NCBI GenBank assembly: GCA_030407005.1
Contig: JAUDYN010000011.1
Span: forward strand, 238,501-302,500
Length of the DNA stretch: 64,000 nucleotides
Direction of reading: 5' to 3'
DNA from: Desarmillaria ectypa
Lineage: Eukaryota > Basidiomycota > Agaricomycetes > Agaricales > Physalacriaceae
Translations under genes and position numbers: made by a program
Shown here: piece after piece, positions 1 to 10,985 of the stretch
Layout: the number at the start of each line of letters is the position of its first letter
Position numbering within the stretch: position 1 is the stretch's first letter
The notes under the pieces: generated by a model
What the model saw: the letters and a program-made list of their open reading frames with translations, nothing else
What the model was told of the DNA's origin: nothing
The model's database searches: none

Positions 1-379
1 GGGCCCGCTGTTCATCCTAGATGCTTTGTAATTGTTGGGATTTGAGAGTTGAGCTGAGATGATGGCAATCCGGCATCATGCCGAACTTGCTGATTAAGAG
101 AGAAATATTAGGAAACTTGTAGAAGATTCTAGTAAATTAGTATTTAGTATATAAGTAGGTACAGTAGTGTACATCTGCATGCATTTGCAGAGCTCAGCCA
201 AGCGCAATACTATTGGCCTGACACCGCGCATGTACTAACTGGGAACGAACTGATCTATTCATCCCCCGTTTTTCACAACAGTAATCATCAATGTCATCGG
301 CACAAGGACCTCCCCAATCGCCCATGGCATCGTTAGCGGTAAGATAAAGACTTGACGGAGGCATTGTGAGAGAGAGCCC
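1..379. other. No gene; possible LTR remnant
   Basis: No coding signal was found. The stretch is moderately AT-rich and holds a TATA-like string (tatataagtagg, about 149-160) of the kind seen in the LTRs further right, so it may be a decayed LTR. No terminal repeats or target-site duplication could be shown. Confidence 0.25.
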
Positions 380-535
380 GGGCCGTCGTGCTGGGACGCG
401 TACACGCGACGTGGTTGTTTGAATGTATTTGGACGAGCTCCTAGCACATCTTTAACCTGTACCACCACTATCAATGACCCGCAAAGCTGCTGCAGAAGCG
501 AAGATCACCGAGCTACAACGCTCAATGCCGAGGGG
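380..535 (+). pseudogene. Truncated copy of the peroxiredoxin (DOT5-like) promoter and first codons
   Basis: This stretch repeats the region around the start of the intact peroxiredoxin gene at 11104. Similarity begins at about 383 and 11013, covers the shared ACGCGT-containing promoter (396-401 here, 11027-11032 there), and runs into the first exon. The ATG is at 474: the intact gene starts MARKAAAE and this copy starts MTRKAAAE. After about 15 codons the copies diverge and this frame soon ends. No downstream peroxiredoxin exon follows; the next recognisable sequence is an F-box pseudogene. It is best read as a broken segmental duplication and not as an expressed gene. Confidence 0.7.
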
Positions 536-868
536 AAATATAGGACGTAATGTTCTATGAAGCAGGTAAATAAGCTCTCAACACGTGCATCGTGAGTACT
601 TGAGTAATGAACCTGTTTCTCGTTTCCATACCTTGCCTTCTTCACCCATCATCCTCAGCCGTCTTGTCCTCATCCCCAACGTTCTGAATCTCTCACGAAG
701 GTACGAATGGAGAAGCCTCTTTTTGGTCTGACTTGCTCACAGACATCGAACCGACGAGCAGCCCTCGAACAACCTGTTATCGATGGAATCAGAACGCTCT
801 ACTGTTAGTCCTGTCACTATCGCTCACCCTCAACTCATCCCATGTAATATCTTTCAGGAAATCTCCGA

Positions 869-2577
869 TTGCCGTTGTCACTGTACCCCGGGGATATGGC
901 TGTGGGACCGCATATCATATGCAGCAATATTATGGTGCTCCTTCATTCTGGACAATCGTCAGAAGATCTGGAATCGGAAACGCTGGCATCCGTAGTGGAA
1001 CACATATGTCGTCTGGAATTCGAGATCCTTGCTCGCGATGATGAGCTCAAACAGTCCCAGGAGCAAGCCACATTTTGTCTCCACCGCGAAAAAGATCTTG
1101 CTGTGCAGGATCTCGAAAATCATAAGTCCATATCCGCGCCTATTCGACGTCTTCCGAATGATGCCTTGCTGCGGGTCTTTGAAATGTCCATCTGCATAGT
1201 GTCCGTTCAACCTTGGTGCGGATCTGACCTGAAAACCGTGCCTTGGCTTCTCGGCTACGTCTGTCATCATTGGAGAGCTCTTTCCCATACATCCCCTTCC
1301 TTGTGGACTGGCATATACCTCCAGAGTGTACACTCTTCTGATCATCCAGGTAAACGTTATCTACGCCAAAAGTTTCTGTCCCTGTCCGGAAGTTTTCCAC
1401 TTCGCATTCGCGTCGATACGATCCATCGTCTTCACGCAAATGGGATGCCTTACCGTCCGGACGGTCGAGTTTGCCCCGGCGATGTTAGTCAACTCATTTT
1501 GGAAGACATCGCTCTCCATTCACACCGATGGTCCCATATGGGCTAGCGTCAGCCCTTCAGGACTTCCCCCGCCATTTACCCCTGCTGCGCAGTCTTCGCT
1601 TGACGTTTCTTGATAATCCCCGCACTCACATTGGTCACCTATTTTTCTCAGACCCCCTTCTCCAGACTTTCGCCTTCAACAGGCATATTGTCCGGTGGTG
1701 GGACCTCTCACGAGTGGTGCCGCTTTCGCAGCTGACGGAGCTGACGTTAATCATGACTTTATCAGAGAACGCAGATCCGGAATTTTACGCCTGCGTGAAG
1801 GAGGCTCGCGCATTGGAAGACCTATGTTTTCACGTGCACCATTGGGAACTATCAGTCAATCATCTGCTCCATTCAATGTCCAACTCTTTCCCACCTTCAC
1901 GCATAACACCGTTCAGAAGCTGACATTAAACTACGATATTCCTGCTACTCTGTACCGGTGCTTTATGCCAAGCCTGAAGGAATTGTTTCTCTACGGTTGT
2001 TTCTCAGCCATCCTGAATGACACAGAGGTTGACCCCGCTGATATCAGGCTCCTTCGTCGCTTTGTGGAGTGCTCAGAGTGCAGCATGCAAACATTTTCAT
2101 ACTTCAGACCAATGCCGCTTTCGACGTTCGAAAACGTGTGGAAACAGTGGTCGACATCATTGACGAACCTCACCATCACCGTTACTTCAACGACTCGAGC
2201 AGACGCTGTTCGAGAGTCGACCTTTGAGGGAGGGCGATCCTGGTATTCTCCCAAGACTGCAGCATTTGGTGTTGCGCACTCCTGAAGGGATGGCTATCTT
2301 CCAGGATGGCAACCTTCTCAAAATGGTGTCCTCAAGGCGTGCTCGATGTCCTGGAAGTTTTACGACACTCGTGATAAGAACTGGGATATCAGTGCGCGAT
2401 GTATTTGGCCAAGATATTATCACTCAAATGAACCGCCTGCGTGAGATGAGGACTGTGCATGTCTGTGTTAAACTTATCTTTGAGTTCGTATGGGTGTTTG
2501 GATTCTTGCGAAACTCCGATCGCACATCGTCGCGCATTCGGAACCCAAGACCTTTCACGTCAAGGTTCTTTCGCTGA
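869..2577 (+). pseudogene. F-box protein pseudogene, copy 1
   Basis: The reading frame opens into a short coiled-coil-like N-terminus, then a typical basidiomycete F-box (IRRLPNDALLRVFEM, then the W-LLGYVCHHWRALS block at about 1230-1290), then LRR-like lines such as PLSQLTELTLIM and PSLKELFLYGC. Homology moves between three frames: 869-1546, about 1546-1890, about 1890-2215, and 2224-2577. The jump near 1546 coincides with a short deletion relative to copy 2, and the others have no GT-AG intron, so they are lesions. F-box proteins recruit substrates to SCF ubiquitin ligases; this copy could at most make a fragment. Same family as 13594-15165 and 18345-19640. Confidence 0.8.
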
Positions 2578-2799
2578 TTTGAGACCACGCATCTCCCCAG
2601 GTTTCCAGATGTCTGTCTCATGTGGGTGGGCAAGATATCAAATTTTAACTTGATTTCTTCCTGGGTGGGAAAGAACTGCATTAATACTTTTCTCGTACTA
2701 GATCGGTATTGCGTATACGACATAACCTCTGGCTGAGATCTCTCCTTCCCCATCGCATTCTAGCGATGAGCTCGTCGATATCTACGAAAAAAAAACTAT

Positions 2800-3247
2800 T
2801 CAGCTGCATCTAAGGGAGAGCCTTACGGACGAGGTACCTTTGAGAAACACCGACCGCCGTTCCCCGGTAGCGTCTATAGGCTTATCGTCGACATCCTGAA
2901 AGCGGATTTGACAAGGCTTCCGAAGTCTATAACCCGGTGGCATCTCTTCGTTTACGGTCTTGATAGCATCGTCTACTGATAGGTACTCTTGCGTCGACGG
3001 AGAGATGATGATGTCGTTGAAAGGTGGAGTATCAATGCTGGCGGGGTTGGTATGTTTCCAGAGCTGAACTATAAGTTGGGGTAAGCAACGGTGGGGAGAG
3101 GAGGCCAAGGATATTTTACTCACGGGTGTTCTCGGCGCGGAATAGTTGCGCGAGGCGGGTTTTCAGGTCCTGGGTGAGGTCGAGTCTGGGTGGCAGAGAG
3201 TTGCGAGAGAAGGGGCCTTGGTGCTGGAGGTCGAAAGGCAAGCTCAT
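2800..3247 (-). CDS. Small two-exon protein of unknown function (130 aa)
   Basis: Exons 3124-3247 and 2800-3068 are separated by a 55-bp intron (3069-3123) with GTGAGT donor and TAG acceptor. Joining them keeps frame and gives 130 aa starting MSLPFDLQ. The first exon carries a helical stretch (LTQDLKTRLAQLFRAENT) and the second an acidic, proline-containing region (NDIIISPSTQEYLSVDDAI). No domain was recognised. The codons upstream of the chosen ATG are open and hydrophobic (a VLSLSCLYLA stretch) but hold no in-frame ATG before a stop, so a further upstream exon supplying a signal or membrane segment is possible. It lies between an F-box pseudogene and a retrotransposon block. Confidence 0.5.
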
Positions 3248-3682
3248 CGCGAGATACAGACAGGATAGGGACAGTACTAGGATCTGTGTCTTGGTTATGA
3301 AGGAAACGACGACTCGCAGCTCGAAGTTGAAACAAACATAGAAACTATTGTCAGAGAGTATTGTTTGCTAGCCACAGGGAAAACAAAAGCTGGGATTGGT
3401 GTTCCATAATACATTTGGAAGATTTGGTCATCCGGCCAGTATTACATTGACTGAATCCCCAGGAAATGGAATGGGGTCAAATTTCAATTATCCATAAGAG
3501 AAGGTTGGCGGTTATTCGCGTTATCAACAAGTCTGAATATGCGCCGTCCTCATTGGACGTTAGCTGCCGATAAGAAATCATCAGAGGAAGAGAACGAAAC
3601 TAAATCGCCTTGATAAATATGGCGTAACTTCACCGTAACAGAATGTGTCCGGAAAATGTTTTGGGTCCATCGAAAGAGAAAG
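3248..3682. other. Intergenic stretch, nothing recognised
   Basis: No coding exon, RNA gene or repeat was recognised here. It is the upstream side of the small gene at 2800-3247 and ends where retrotransposon homology starts. Confidence 0.4.
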
Positions 3683-5803
3683 GCTTTGTTTTCCCATAGT
3701 CATTGGAGAACTTGTCGAATGATTTGTCAGTGTTCTTCCAGGGTCTTTGTGAAAATGAGAATATTGTCCAGGTAGATGGTGACTTTGCCTCCCACAATAA
3801 GGTCTCGGAATATGTCATTCATCATCTACTGGAAAGTTGCAGGGGAATTGGTTAGGCCAAAGAACATAACTGTGGGTTCAAATAACCCTTGATTAGTATG
3901 GAATGTAACTTTTTCTTCATTGCCATCTCAAATTCTGACATTGTTGTATCCCCAATGAACATCCAGTTTGGAGAAATACTTGGTTCCTCATAACTTGTCA
4001 ATGAGTTTGGTGATTAGAGGAAGGGGATAGCAGTTCTTTATAGTCATCTCATTCAGTTTGCAGTAATCCTGAATGGGTCATAGAGAACCATCTTTCTTCT
4101 TGATGAGGAAGAAGGGGGAAGCAAATAGGGACTTTGATGGACAAATTCATCCAGAGTTCAAATTCTCATCAAGGAATTTGTTGAGTTGCTCTTGTTCTGT
4201 GTGGTTGAGCAGGTAGACCTTACAGTCTAGTATGGATTTGGCATTGGGTGTCAGCTCTATGGCATGGTCCCACTGTTTTCATTCAGATAATTCATCAAAG
4301 CTTTCCTTTGAGAATAGGTCCTGGAAGCTTTGATACTGAGGAGGTACTAGCTCCTTGAAGGTCTTGGTGGGTTTTTCAGCTGTGATCAGCAGCAGCTAAT
4401 TCATTAGCATGATGTACTGCTTGGATTGTCAATTCTTCTTGCATATTAACCACAAGGATGGTTTCACCATCCTCTAGTTCCTCATCCCATCTGTCTTGTC
4501 TGCATCAGGAAGAGGGATTGGATTTCTGACACATTAACAGCATCCAAAAATCATACTGTTAGGCACCGCCTTGGGCACGTGACTTGGGACCGTCAGCTGA
4601 TCCTCTCTGGGCCGTTACGCGTTCGAACGATCACCCAAGTGAGAGAACTACGCTAATAGTCTTTAGTGTAGTGCAAGTAAGGAGTTTATAGTGTTAATTA
4701 AAACAAGAGATAGAGTACAATGGTCTAATATACTCTGTTTATATAGTATTCCTACGGCGTTATATTTAGATGAAACGCTACGGTCCATGCACAAACGGTG
4801 TTGAAGTAGGATGATCCGGGAGGATCATAGAACCAATGGTAGTCGTCTAGGGTGACAGATGGTGAGAAAGAGGGTGGTCGTCGGCGAATATCTGGATACG
4901 AGTCAGTTTCTGGACTAGATTAGATGGATGAGTCATGGATATGACTCGGATAAGATAAGATAAGGAAAAATCGTAACACATACTCCCAGTCTTCCAGTTG
5001 ATGACTGGGTTATAGTGCTTCAGCCAGTCATAGCCTAAGTACACTGTCTTGGATTTTAGATCAGTGACTACAAGGTCAATGCATTCCATATGGCCTCCAA
5101 TTGTCATGCAGAGTTCTATGAACTCAGTGATATTGCCCACCTTATTATGGGTTCCATCAGTATTGTATACAGGGATAGAGGAGGTGGCTTTTCAGGTGTC
5201 TAGTCCATGGAGATGGGTGTAGAATTGGTTGATCAAACTTCCTGTACATCCACTATCCAGCAGTGCCTTGGTGGTCAATGTCTTTTTCTCTGTACATAGA
5301 GCAAGTTGTATGTCAATCATAAAGTCTTGATCCAAGTTCTTGATTCTTTGGATATACTGAATCAGTTTGTGGAGTTCATAGAGCTGCTCTCGAGCATTGC
5401 TCTCTTCATTCTGTAAGCTCTTGATGAGCACTTCAGTGATCTCTCTGAGTCATTTGGGATGTACCTATGTGGAGAGAGCTGCTTTGGCAATAGCCAGGTT
5501 CTTGGCTGTACAGACTGCATGTAGAGTCTAGTCAACTCCAAATGGCTTATACCATACATGATTGGGTACTTCCTTGTTAGGGAGTGTGTCAGGTTCTGGT
5601 GTTGGTGTTTTCAGTTTGAACTGTTGTGCCTTCCATTGAAAAAAAGCTGTGTCATTCTCTTTGTCAGGTACTTCTACAATGGTGACCTTATGCTCTCTTT
5701 TTACCACCTGGGTGCTAGTGGGTCCTGCCTGTTCTTTGGCTTTCTTGTCATTCATAGAAATGTCACTATCCTTTGATAAGATTTGGGGAGTAAGATGCCC
5801 CAG
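3683..5803 (-). mobile_element. Ty3/Gypsy fragment (gag, protease, part of RT), interrupted
   Basis: Read on the minus strand this is the 5' half of a Gypsy element: a gag piece (about 5803-5530, MNDKKAKEQAG), an aspartic protease with the ALLDSGCTGSL active-site motif (about 5192-5431), and reverse transcriptase ending near 3683, with the catalytic box read as YLDN (about 3765). It aligns with the same order in the full element at 32514-39830. Stops and frame changes show it is dead. It is split by a solo LTR (4557-4978) and cut on its right by a 1.36-kb LTR (5804-7160). Its 3' half is missing here; the piece at 8117-10985 is the complementary part, but the order is inverted for one continuous element. 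Confidence 0.75.
4557..4978 (-). mobile_element. Solo LTR, 422 bp, nested in a Gypsy fragment
   Basis: The insert begins TGTTA and ends TAACA and is flanked on both sides by the 5-bp direct repeat CATAC (4552-4556 and 4979-4983), the signature of a retroviral-type integration. A TATA-like box lies on the minus strand, giving the orientation. No internal coding region remains, so it is a recombination product. It is rich in CpG, unlike the element it sits in, so it is probably young. A decayed relative lies at 37979-38393. Confidence 0.85.
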
Positions 5804-7160
5804 TGATATGCCATCTATATGTTCATACCTAGATTTTGCAATTTTGTAACAATACTATTGCACATCTATCCTATACTAGTGATACATAGAGGACTATAGC
5901 TGAGGCTTCAAGCTCATAGTTAAATGCAGTAAGCAACTGGTAGAGCCAGGACTTAGATGTGACACCATTAGTGGGTTAAATCTACTAGCTGGCTAGACTA
6001 GTAACTCAAATGCTAGCAGGACTAAATACAGCCACTAGTAAATGAAGGATGCTACTAACAGACCAAAAACCAGGAGCAGAGTACACAGATCTCATCAAGT
6101 TCTGTCACTAGAAAACTGGACTGGGCATAAACACCTAAGTCAAGATAACTAGTCACATGGCAATCTTGAAACAGAATTTAGAAATAAATTAGGAATGGAT
6201 TAACCTTGAGCCTAGATCTAACTATTGCAATATAGATCTCTTATGATTGATACTAGTATAGCTAGACTGCACCCTTGATCATAATCAGATAGCTGTTACA
6301 GGCACCAATATCCAGATATTCCTATAACCATGTTACTAGGGCATGTAGTTGGGCCAAGGGTGTGGAAAGACCAACTGTGGAGTCTCTAGACCAATCATTT
6401 GAAAAGAAAACAGACTATACCAACTATTGCATGATTATTCACCATTATTTGTGACTAGCCAAGAAATCCTTACTAATATACCCTATACCCAGATGATATT
6501 TATAGTTCTGCCTCAGTAGTATATAAGTAGAGGGATGGGTGCTCATGCAAGGCAGGCAAGCTATCCCTGCAGTTGAGCCCTCACTGGTAGTAACTGGTGT
6601 CCCCAACTAAAGGCTTTTGTGCTTAACTTCAACAAAGTGATTAATAGTTGCTAAGTCACCTATAGTATTGCATTGAATTGAAGTCCCTTAGAGTCACTAT
6701 TATATCCTGCAAAGGTCCAGAGTGTTTTGAAGTTAGTTTAAGCAAAGTTCTCAGAGTTATAGTATTATTCTTAGGCCAAGAGCACCACTAGTCAGCCAAG
6801 AGCATGACTGGTCAAGTGTTTATCACTTCTAGGAAGCAGTATAAGGCCAAGAGTGCCACAAGTCTGAAGCATTTTCAGTCAGAATGAGTGCAGCAGCTCA
6901 AACCAAGTCACTCTTTACCCAATTGTGTCTTATCAACCCCACTAGTATCAGTAGTACTTTGTATAACTCACTAGTAACAAATACAACATCTTAAAGACAA
7001 CTGTACTTGATTATTGAAGTCTGCAGAGTGCTTCCATCATACTTGAAACCACCCAAATTCAATATTAGTGATTAAGTGTAGAGTAGTAAGAGATTTAGTG
7101 TGATTGGTGTTCATTTTCATTCCCTAATTCTTTTGTCACTCGCTGTTACCAAGCACATCA
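5804..7160 (+). mobile_element. Long solo LTR (about 1.36 kb), copy 1
   Basis: The sequence starts TGAT and ends ATCA and is flanked by the 4-bp repeat CCAG (5800-5803 and 7161-7164). A near-identical copy lies inverted at 33936-35300. A TATA-like box (tatataagtag, about 6520) points rightwards, and no long reading frame is present, so a long terminal repeat is the best reading. CpG is almost absent. A non-autonomous element with only 4-bp inverted termini is the alternative. Confidence 0.65.
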
Positions 7161-7164
7161 CCAG

Positions 7165-8116
7165 TACCTGAAGAATAGTACCCTGTTTCTGGTATGTGGT
7201 TTTTTCTTACTAGTTTCACATTCTCTGCTAACCACTTTCTTTCTCTACTTCAGACAAAGATCCTGAAGTTTTGTAGGATTGACAAGACATATGCTGCCAT
7301 GTCATTCACTTGTGACCTGCTATACACTTGTGATAGCATTGCTGCCAAACTCTCTCCAAACCTGCAGCTTCCTAGTTTTGATAGTTGAGAGCTCTGGATG
7401 AGCAAATGGTCTGGCATATATATTCTTTTCCTCTTTGGTTTTTTTGTTATTAACTTATTCTTTATAGTAGGTTAAACTTGAAGAAAATACACCACTTCCT
7501 GCCACATTCTTATCAGTGCTATCTAAGCCAAGAGACCACAAACACCAGGCTCCACCTGTTAAAGATTCAGAGAATAATGGCACTTCAAGGGATAATAATA
7601 ATAAAGAAGAGGGTGAGGCTACTAGTGGCAAGGAGGAAAGTGGCAGAAACAATGAGGATGAGGATAATAATGAAGGAGAAGCTGATGAATCTAAGGGGTA
7701 AACCCTCCCCAAGGTCAGAAATTTATTCTTCCTATTATGTTTCAATGTCCTTATTCATTTGTAGCATCCTAGGGGCCAAGTTAAAGCCAAAACCAGTCAT
7801 TCTGGCCAGACCCCTGTCTTGCCAAACAATCACTCCTTCACTAGTGGGGCTCTATCTCTTGTAAGACTTCCATTGTTTCCTTTTCATTAGGTGATACTTT
7901 GTCTTCATGATAGGCTAAGGATCTGAAGTTGCAGCAGCAGACCTGGTCACAGACTAAGGACAAGTTTACTGCACCAAAAGAGCCCATAGTTGCTCCTTCA
8001 GTTATGGTGCTAATTGGTCCTCCTAGGAAAGCCTTGAAGACTCAACCTGGGTCTGTGAAGGATGAGCCTGCCCCTGGTAGGTTTTCTCTTATTTAATGAC
8101 TCTTTTTCTGAATAGA
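7165..8116 (+). other. Exon-like remnants of an unidentified intron-containing gene
   Basis: Several open segments on the plus strand are joined by plausible GT-AG introns. One runs from about 7255; a Glu/Asn-rich stretch at about 7473-7698 reads NNKEEGEATSGKEESG; another is at about 7764-7860; the last, at about 7915-8077, holds AKDLKLQQQTWSQTKDKF. The last donor (GTAGGT) has its acceptor immediately before the LTR at 8117. The family is not recognised. It could be a captured host gene fragment or part of an intron-bearing transposon. It is as CpG-poor as the surrounding elements. Confidence 0.35.
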
Positions 8117-8481
8117 TGTTAGACCCATATTCCACATGATCTTTAGACATGCATAATCCTAAGGGTTGTCTCACATTTGGACAGTCACCCAGAAGAATAT
8201 GGCTATGGTCTTGGGATCTTTATGGAGAATGTGTAGTGTAGAATAAACTTTAGTTGAAAGATAGGAAACATACAATGTAAACTAGCTTTCTTATATATGT
8301 AAAATGATAGACTAAATATAACTGGGTCCATACAAAGTCCTTGTGTGAACAGAATGGGAACTGCATGATTAGAGCATGGCCAGGGCAAGTTGTGGTTGAA
8401 CAGAATGTCAGAAGTGTGTTCAATAACAATTAGATAGAGGATAAGATGTGTGATAAGATAGAAAATAGAAAAATTATAATA
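8117..8481 (-). repeat. 3' LTR of the truncated Gypsy element
   Basis: It aligns with the two LTRs of the full element (32514-32896 and 39459-39830), beginning TGTTAG on the plus strand and ending next to a minus-strand polypurine tract (aacaaggggg). CpG is absent. Confidence 0.7.
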
Positions 8482-10985
8482 TTACCCCCTTGTTAAAGCA
8501 GTCATTCTGACTGCCAAAGTTCTTCTTTGGGGGTGTCATTTTGCGATTCTGCTTCACTGACCCAGTACTGGTCAATCAGCAGCTTCCATTAGTTTACATT
8601 TGGGTTTATTATCCATCTTTGGACTCCATCTTTTCATTGGGCCAGATAGGCTATGTCTCCTTGTTCTAAGTATTTGTGGTCAAGAATAGCAACCACTGCT
8701 TTTTCCTATGTTATGATTTTGGTGATGGTTACTTCCTGATTGGTGTTTCTTTTATACTTGGTGATTACCTCCTGTGCATTTGCCATCTCAGTTTCTCTGA
8801 CTTAAGAATTGTGCTCCCAAGTCCATCCCTTCCATTTAATAAGATAGTCCATTACTATCTTCAATCATTGTCCATTTTTAGCATGAACCCAATGAGTTTG
8901 TGAATCCAACACTTCTTCAATCTTGTATTCTTCCTGTCCATTGATAAGGTTAGGAGGCAGTGGTGGCAGTTGTTGTTGATTTGGAAAATCAGGTGGTACA
9001 TAGGGTGTTAGGAGCTTTTCATTGAATCATAGGTGAATCTTCCAATGTGGCAGCAGCTTCAACTTGTATGCTGCTGCACCAGCTTTTTCAAAAATTTTGA
9101 ACAGTCCTGTTTGTTTATCATTAAGTTTCTTCTTTGGCCATGAAAGGTGAAGGTTGGTTGTGTCTAACCAGACCTTGTCACCAACTTTGTACTCCTGTGC
9201 TGCTCACTTTTTTTTATCATACTGTTCCTTCATCTGGTTGGCCACCTTTTCCAATGTGTTATATACTTTCTTATGGACTTGTGCCATGGTTTCTGTGAAT
9301 TTCATGGCTGCTGGATTGGTGAATGGGGTTTCTTGAATTGAATTGGGGATGAGTTGGGGATTTCTGCCATAGAGTGTCATAAATGGACTCTTACCCATAG
9401 CTGAGTGTACTCAGTTGTTGTGAGCAAATTTGGCAAGTGGTAGCCATTTGTTCCAATCATTTTGTTGGTGGTTGATGAAGATATGGAGATATTTCTCAAT
9501 CTCTTGATTGACTTGCTCTGTCTGCCCATTGGTTTGTGGGTGATATGCAGTAGAGGTGTTTAGGGTAATATTCAACATTCAGTAGAGTTCTTTCATAAAT
9601 GTTGATACAAATTGAGGTCCTCAGTCTAAGATGACTACTTGTGGCATCCCATATTTAGCATAGACATGATCTCAAAGAATTCATGCCCATCTTTCAGCTA
9701 AAAGTTCCTTGTGGCATGCAACCAGTATAATTGCTTTAGAAAACCAGTCTACTATGACCAGTAATGCATCATAGCCATTGGATTCAGGCAGTCTGGTTAT
9801 CATATTGACTGAGATGTGTGTCCAAGGAGATGTAGGGATAGTATTTGGATGAAGGGGGGTGGCTTTGGCTTGGGTACTACTCTTAGTGTGCTGGCACACT
9901 TCACATCTCTTAATGTATCATTCTATATCCTTTTTTAGCTTTGGCCACCAATACTCATGGAGTATGAGTTTGGTGGTTTTGGCTATTCCAGGATAATCCA
10001 CTATGATGTGGTCATGATGTCCAGCAATGATTTCTCCCTGTAGTGCTTCATCTTGGGGAATATAGATGTGTCTCTTATAGTACAGGAGTCTGTTTTCCTG
10101 AGTAATTTCCCTTTTGTGGTCCAGGGAATTTGCTATGCCATGATCCCATTGATCCTTCTGTCAAACAGCATCTTAGATTTTCTCTGGTTGTTCATCTGTC
10201 ATGGGCAGAATAAGTGCCCTAAAATGTTCTGGGGTAAGGACTACCACATTATGATTATCCTCTTTTCCCTGGTTGTGGTCATCTCATTGACTGAGCAAAT
10301 TGGCTTTCTGGTTGGTGGTTCCAGCCTTATGCTGCAGAACAAAATGGTACTCAGCAAGCTTGGTCACCCACCAAGCTTGTTGCTGGTTCAGTTTCTGTGG
10401 TTTTCTGAAGTATTGGAGATTCTGATGATCCATCCAAACTTCAATTTCTTCTTTGGTGCCCATCAAATAGTGTTGCCACTCCTCAAGTATGAGCATGATT
10501 ACTAGCAACTCTTTATCATAGATTTTGTAGTTATGTTCTGTGGCAGTCAATGCTTTAGACATGAATGCCACAGGTCTCCACTTGTTGTTTTGACATTGGC
10601 TGAGTACTGCCCCTATGGCTCTGTCACTTGCATCAGCTTCAATACAGAATTTTCCATCATCTGATGGAATAATTAGGACAATGTTTGTTGTCATCTGGGT
10701 CTTGAGTTGAAGGACTGCTCTGTCTTGTTCCTCTCCCCACTTCCATTTGGCATTCCCTGTTAACTGGGTTAATGGCCAAACAATTTTCGAGTAATTGCAT
10801 ATGAACTTGTGATAGAAATTGGTAAACCCTAAGAAAGACTGTAATTCTTTCTTCTTGTTCAGGGTTAGCCATTCGGCTATTCCAGTGACTTTAACAGGGT
10901 CCATTCAGATGGCATCTTGACTAATAATGATGCCTAGGTATTCCATTTCTAATACCTTGAATTCACATTTCTCAGCTTTGAGACC
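8117..10985 (-). mobile_element. Ty3/Gypsy chromovirus, 3' part (RT end, RNase H, integrase, chromodomain, LTR)
   Basis: On the minus strand the order is end of RT (about 10985-10700), RNase H (10284-10700, EADASDRAIGAVLSQ), integrase core (9681-9899), the integrase C-terminal region (GKSPFMTLYGRNP, 9204-9398), a chromodomain-like tail (YLIKWKGWTWE, about 8815-8850) and a 3' LTR at 8117-8481 preceded by a purine-rich tract. The chromodomain places it in the chromovirus branch. Several stops interrupt it. The first integrase aspartate position reads Asn (SVNMIT). At 10985 the element ends abruptly inside RT and is followed by the peroxiredoxin promoter, so the 5' half was lost or never integrated. 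Confidence 0.8.

Noticed and set aside
10053..10505. 150-codon plus-strand frame, very hydrophobic
   Set aside because: It is the reverse complement of Gypsy RNase H and neighbouring sequence; the hydrophobicity comes from antisense codons.
8117..10985. Treating 3683-5803 and 8117-10985 as one continuous Gypsy element
   Set aside because: Both run on the minus strand, but the 5' half lies left of the 3' half, the wrong order; they are separate fragments or a rearranged element.
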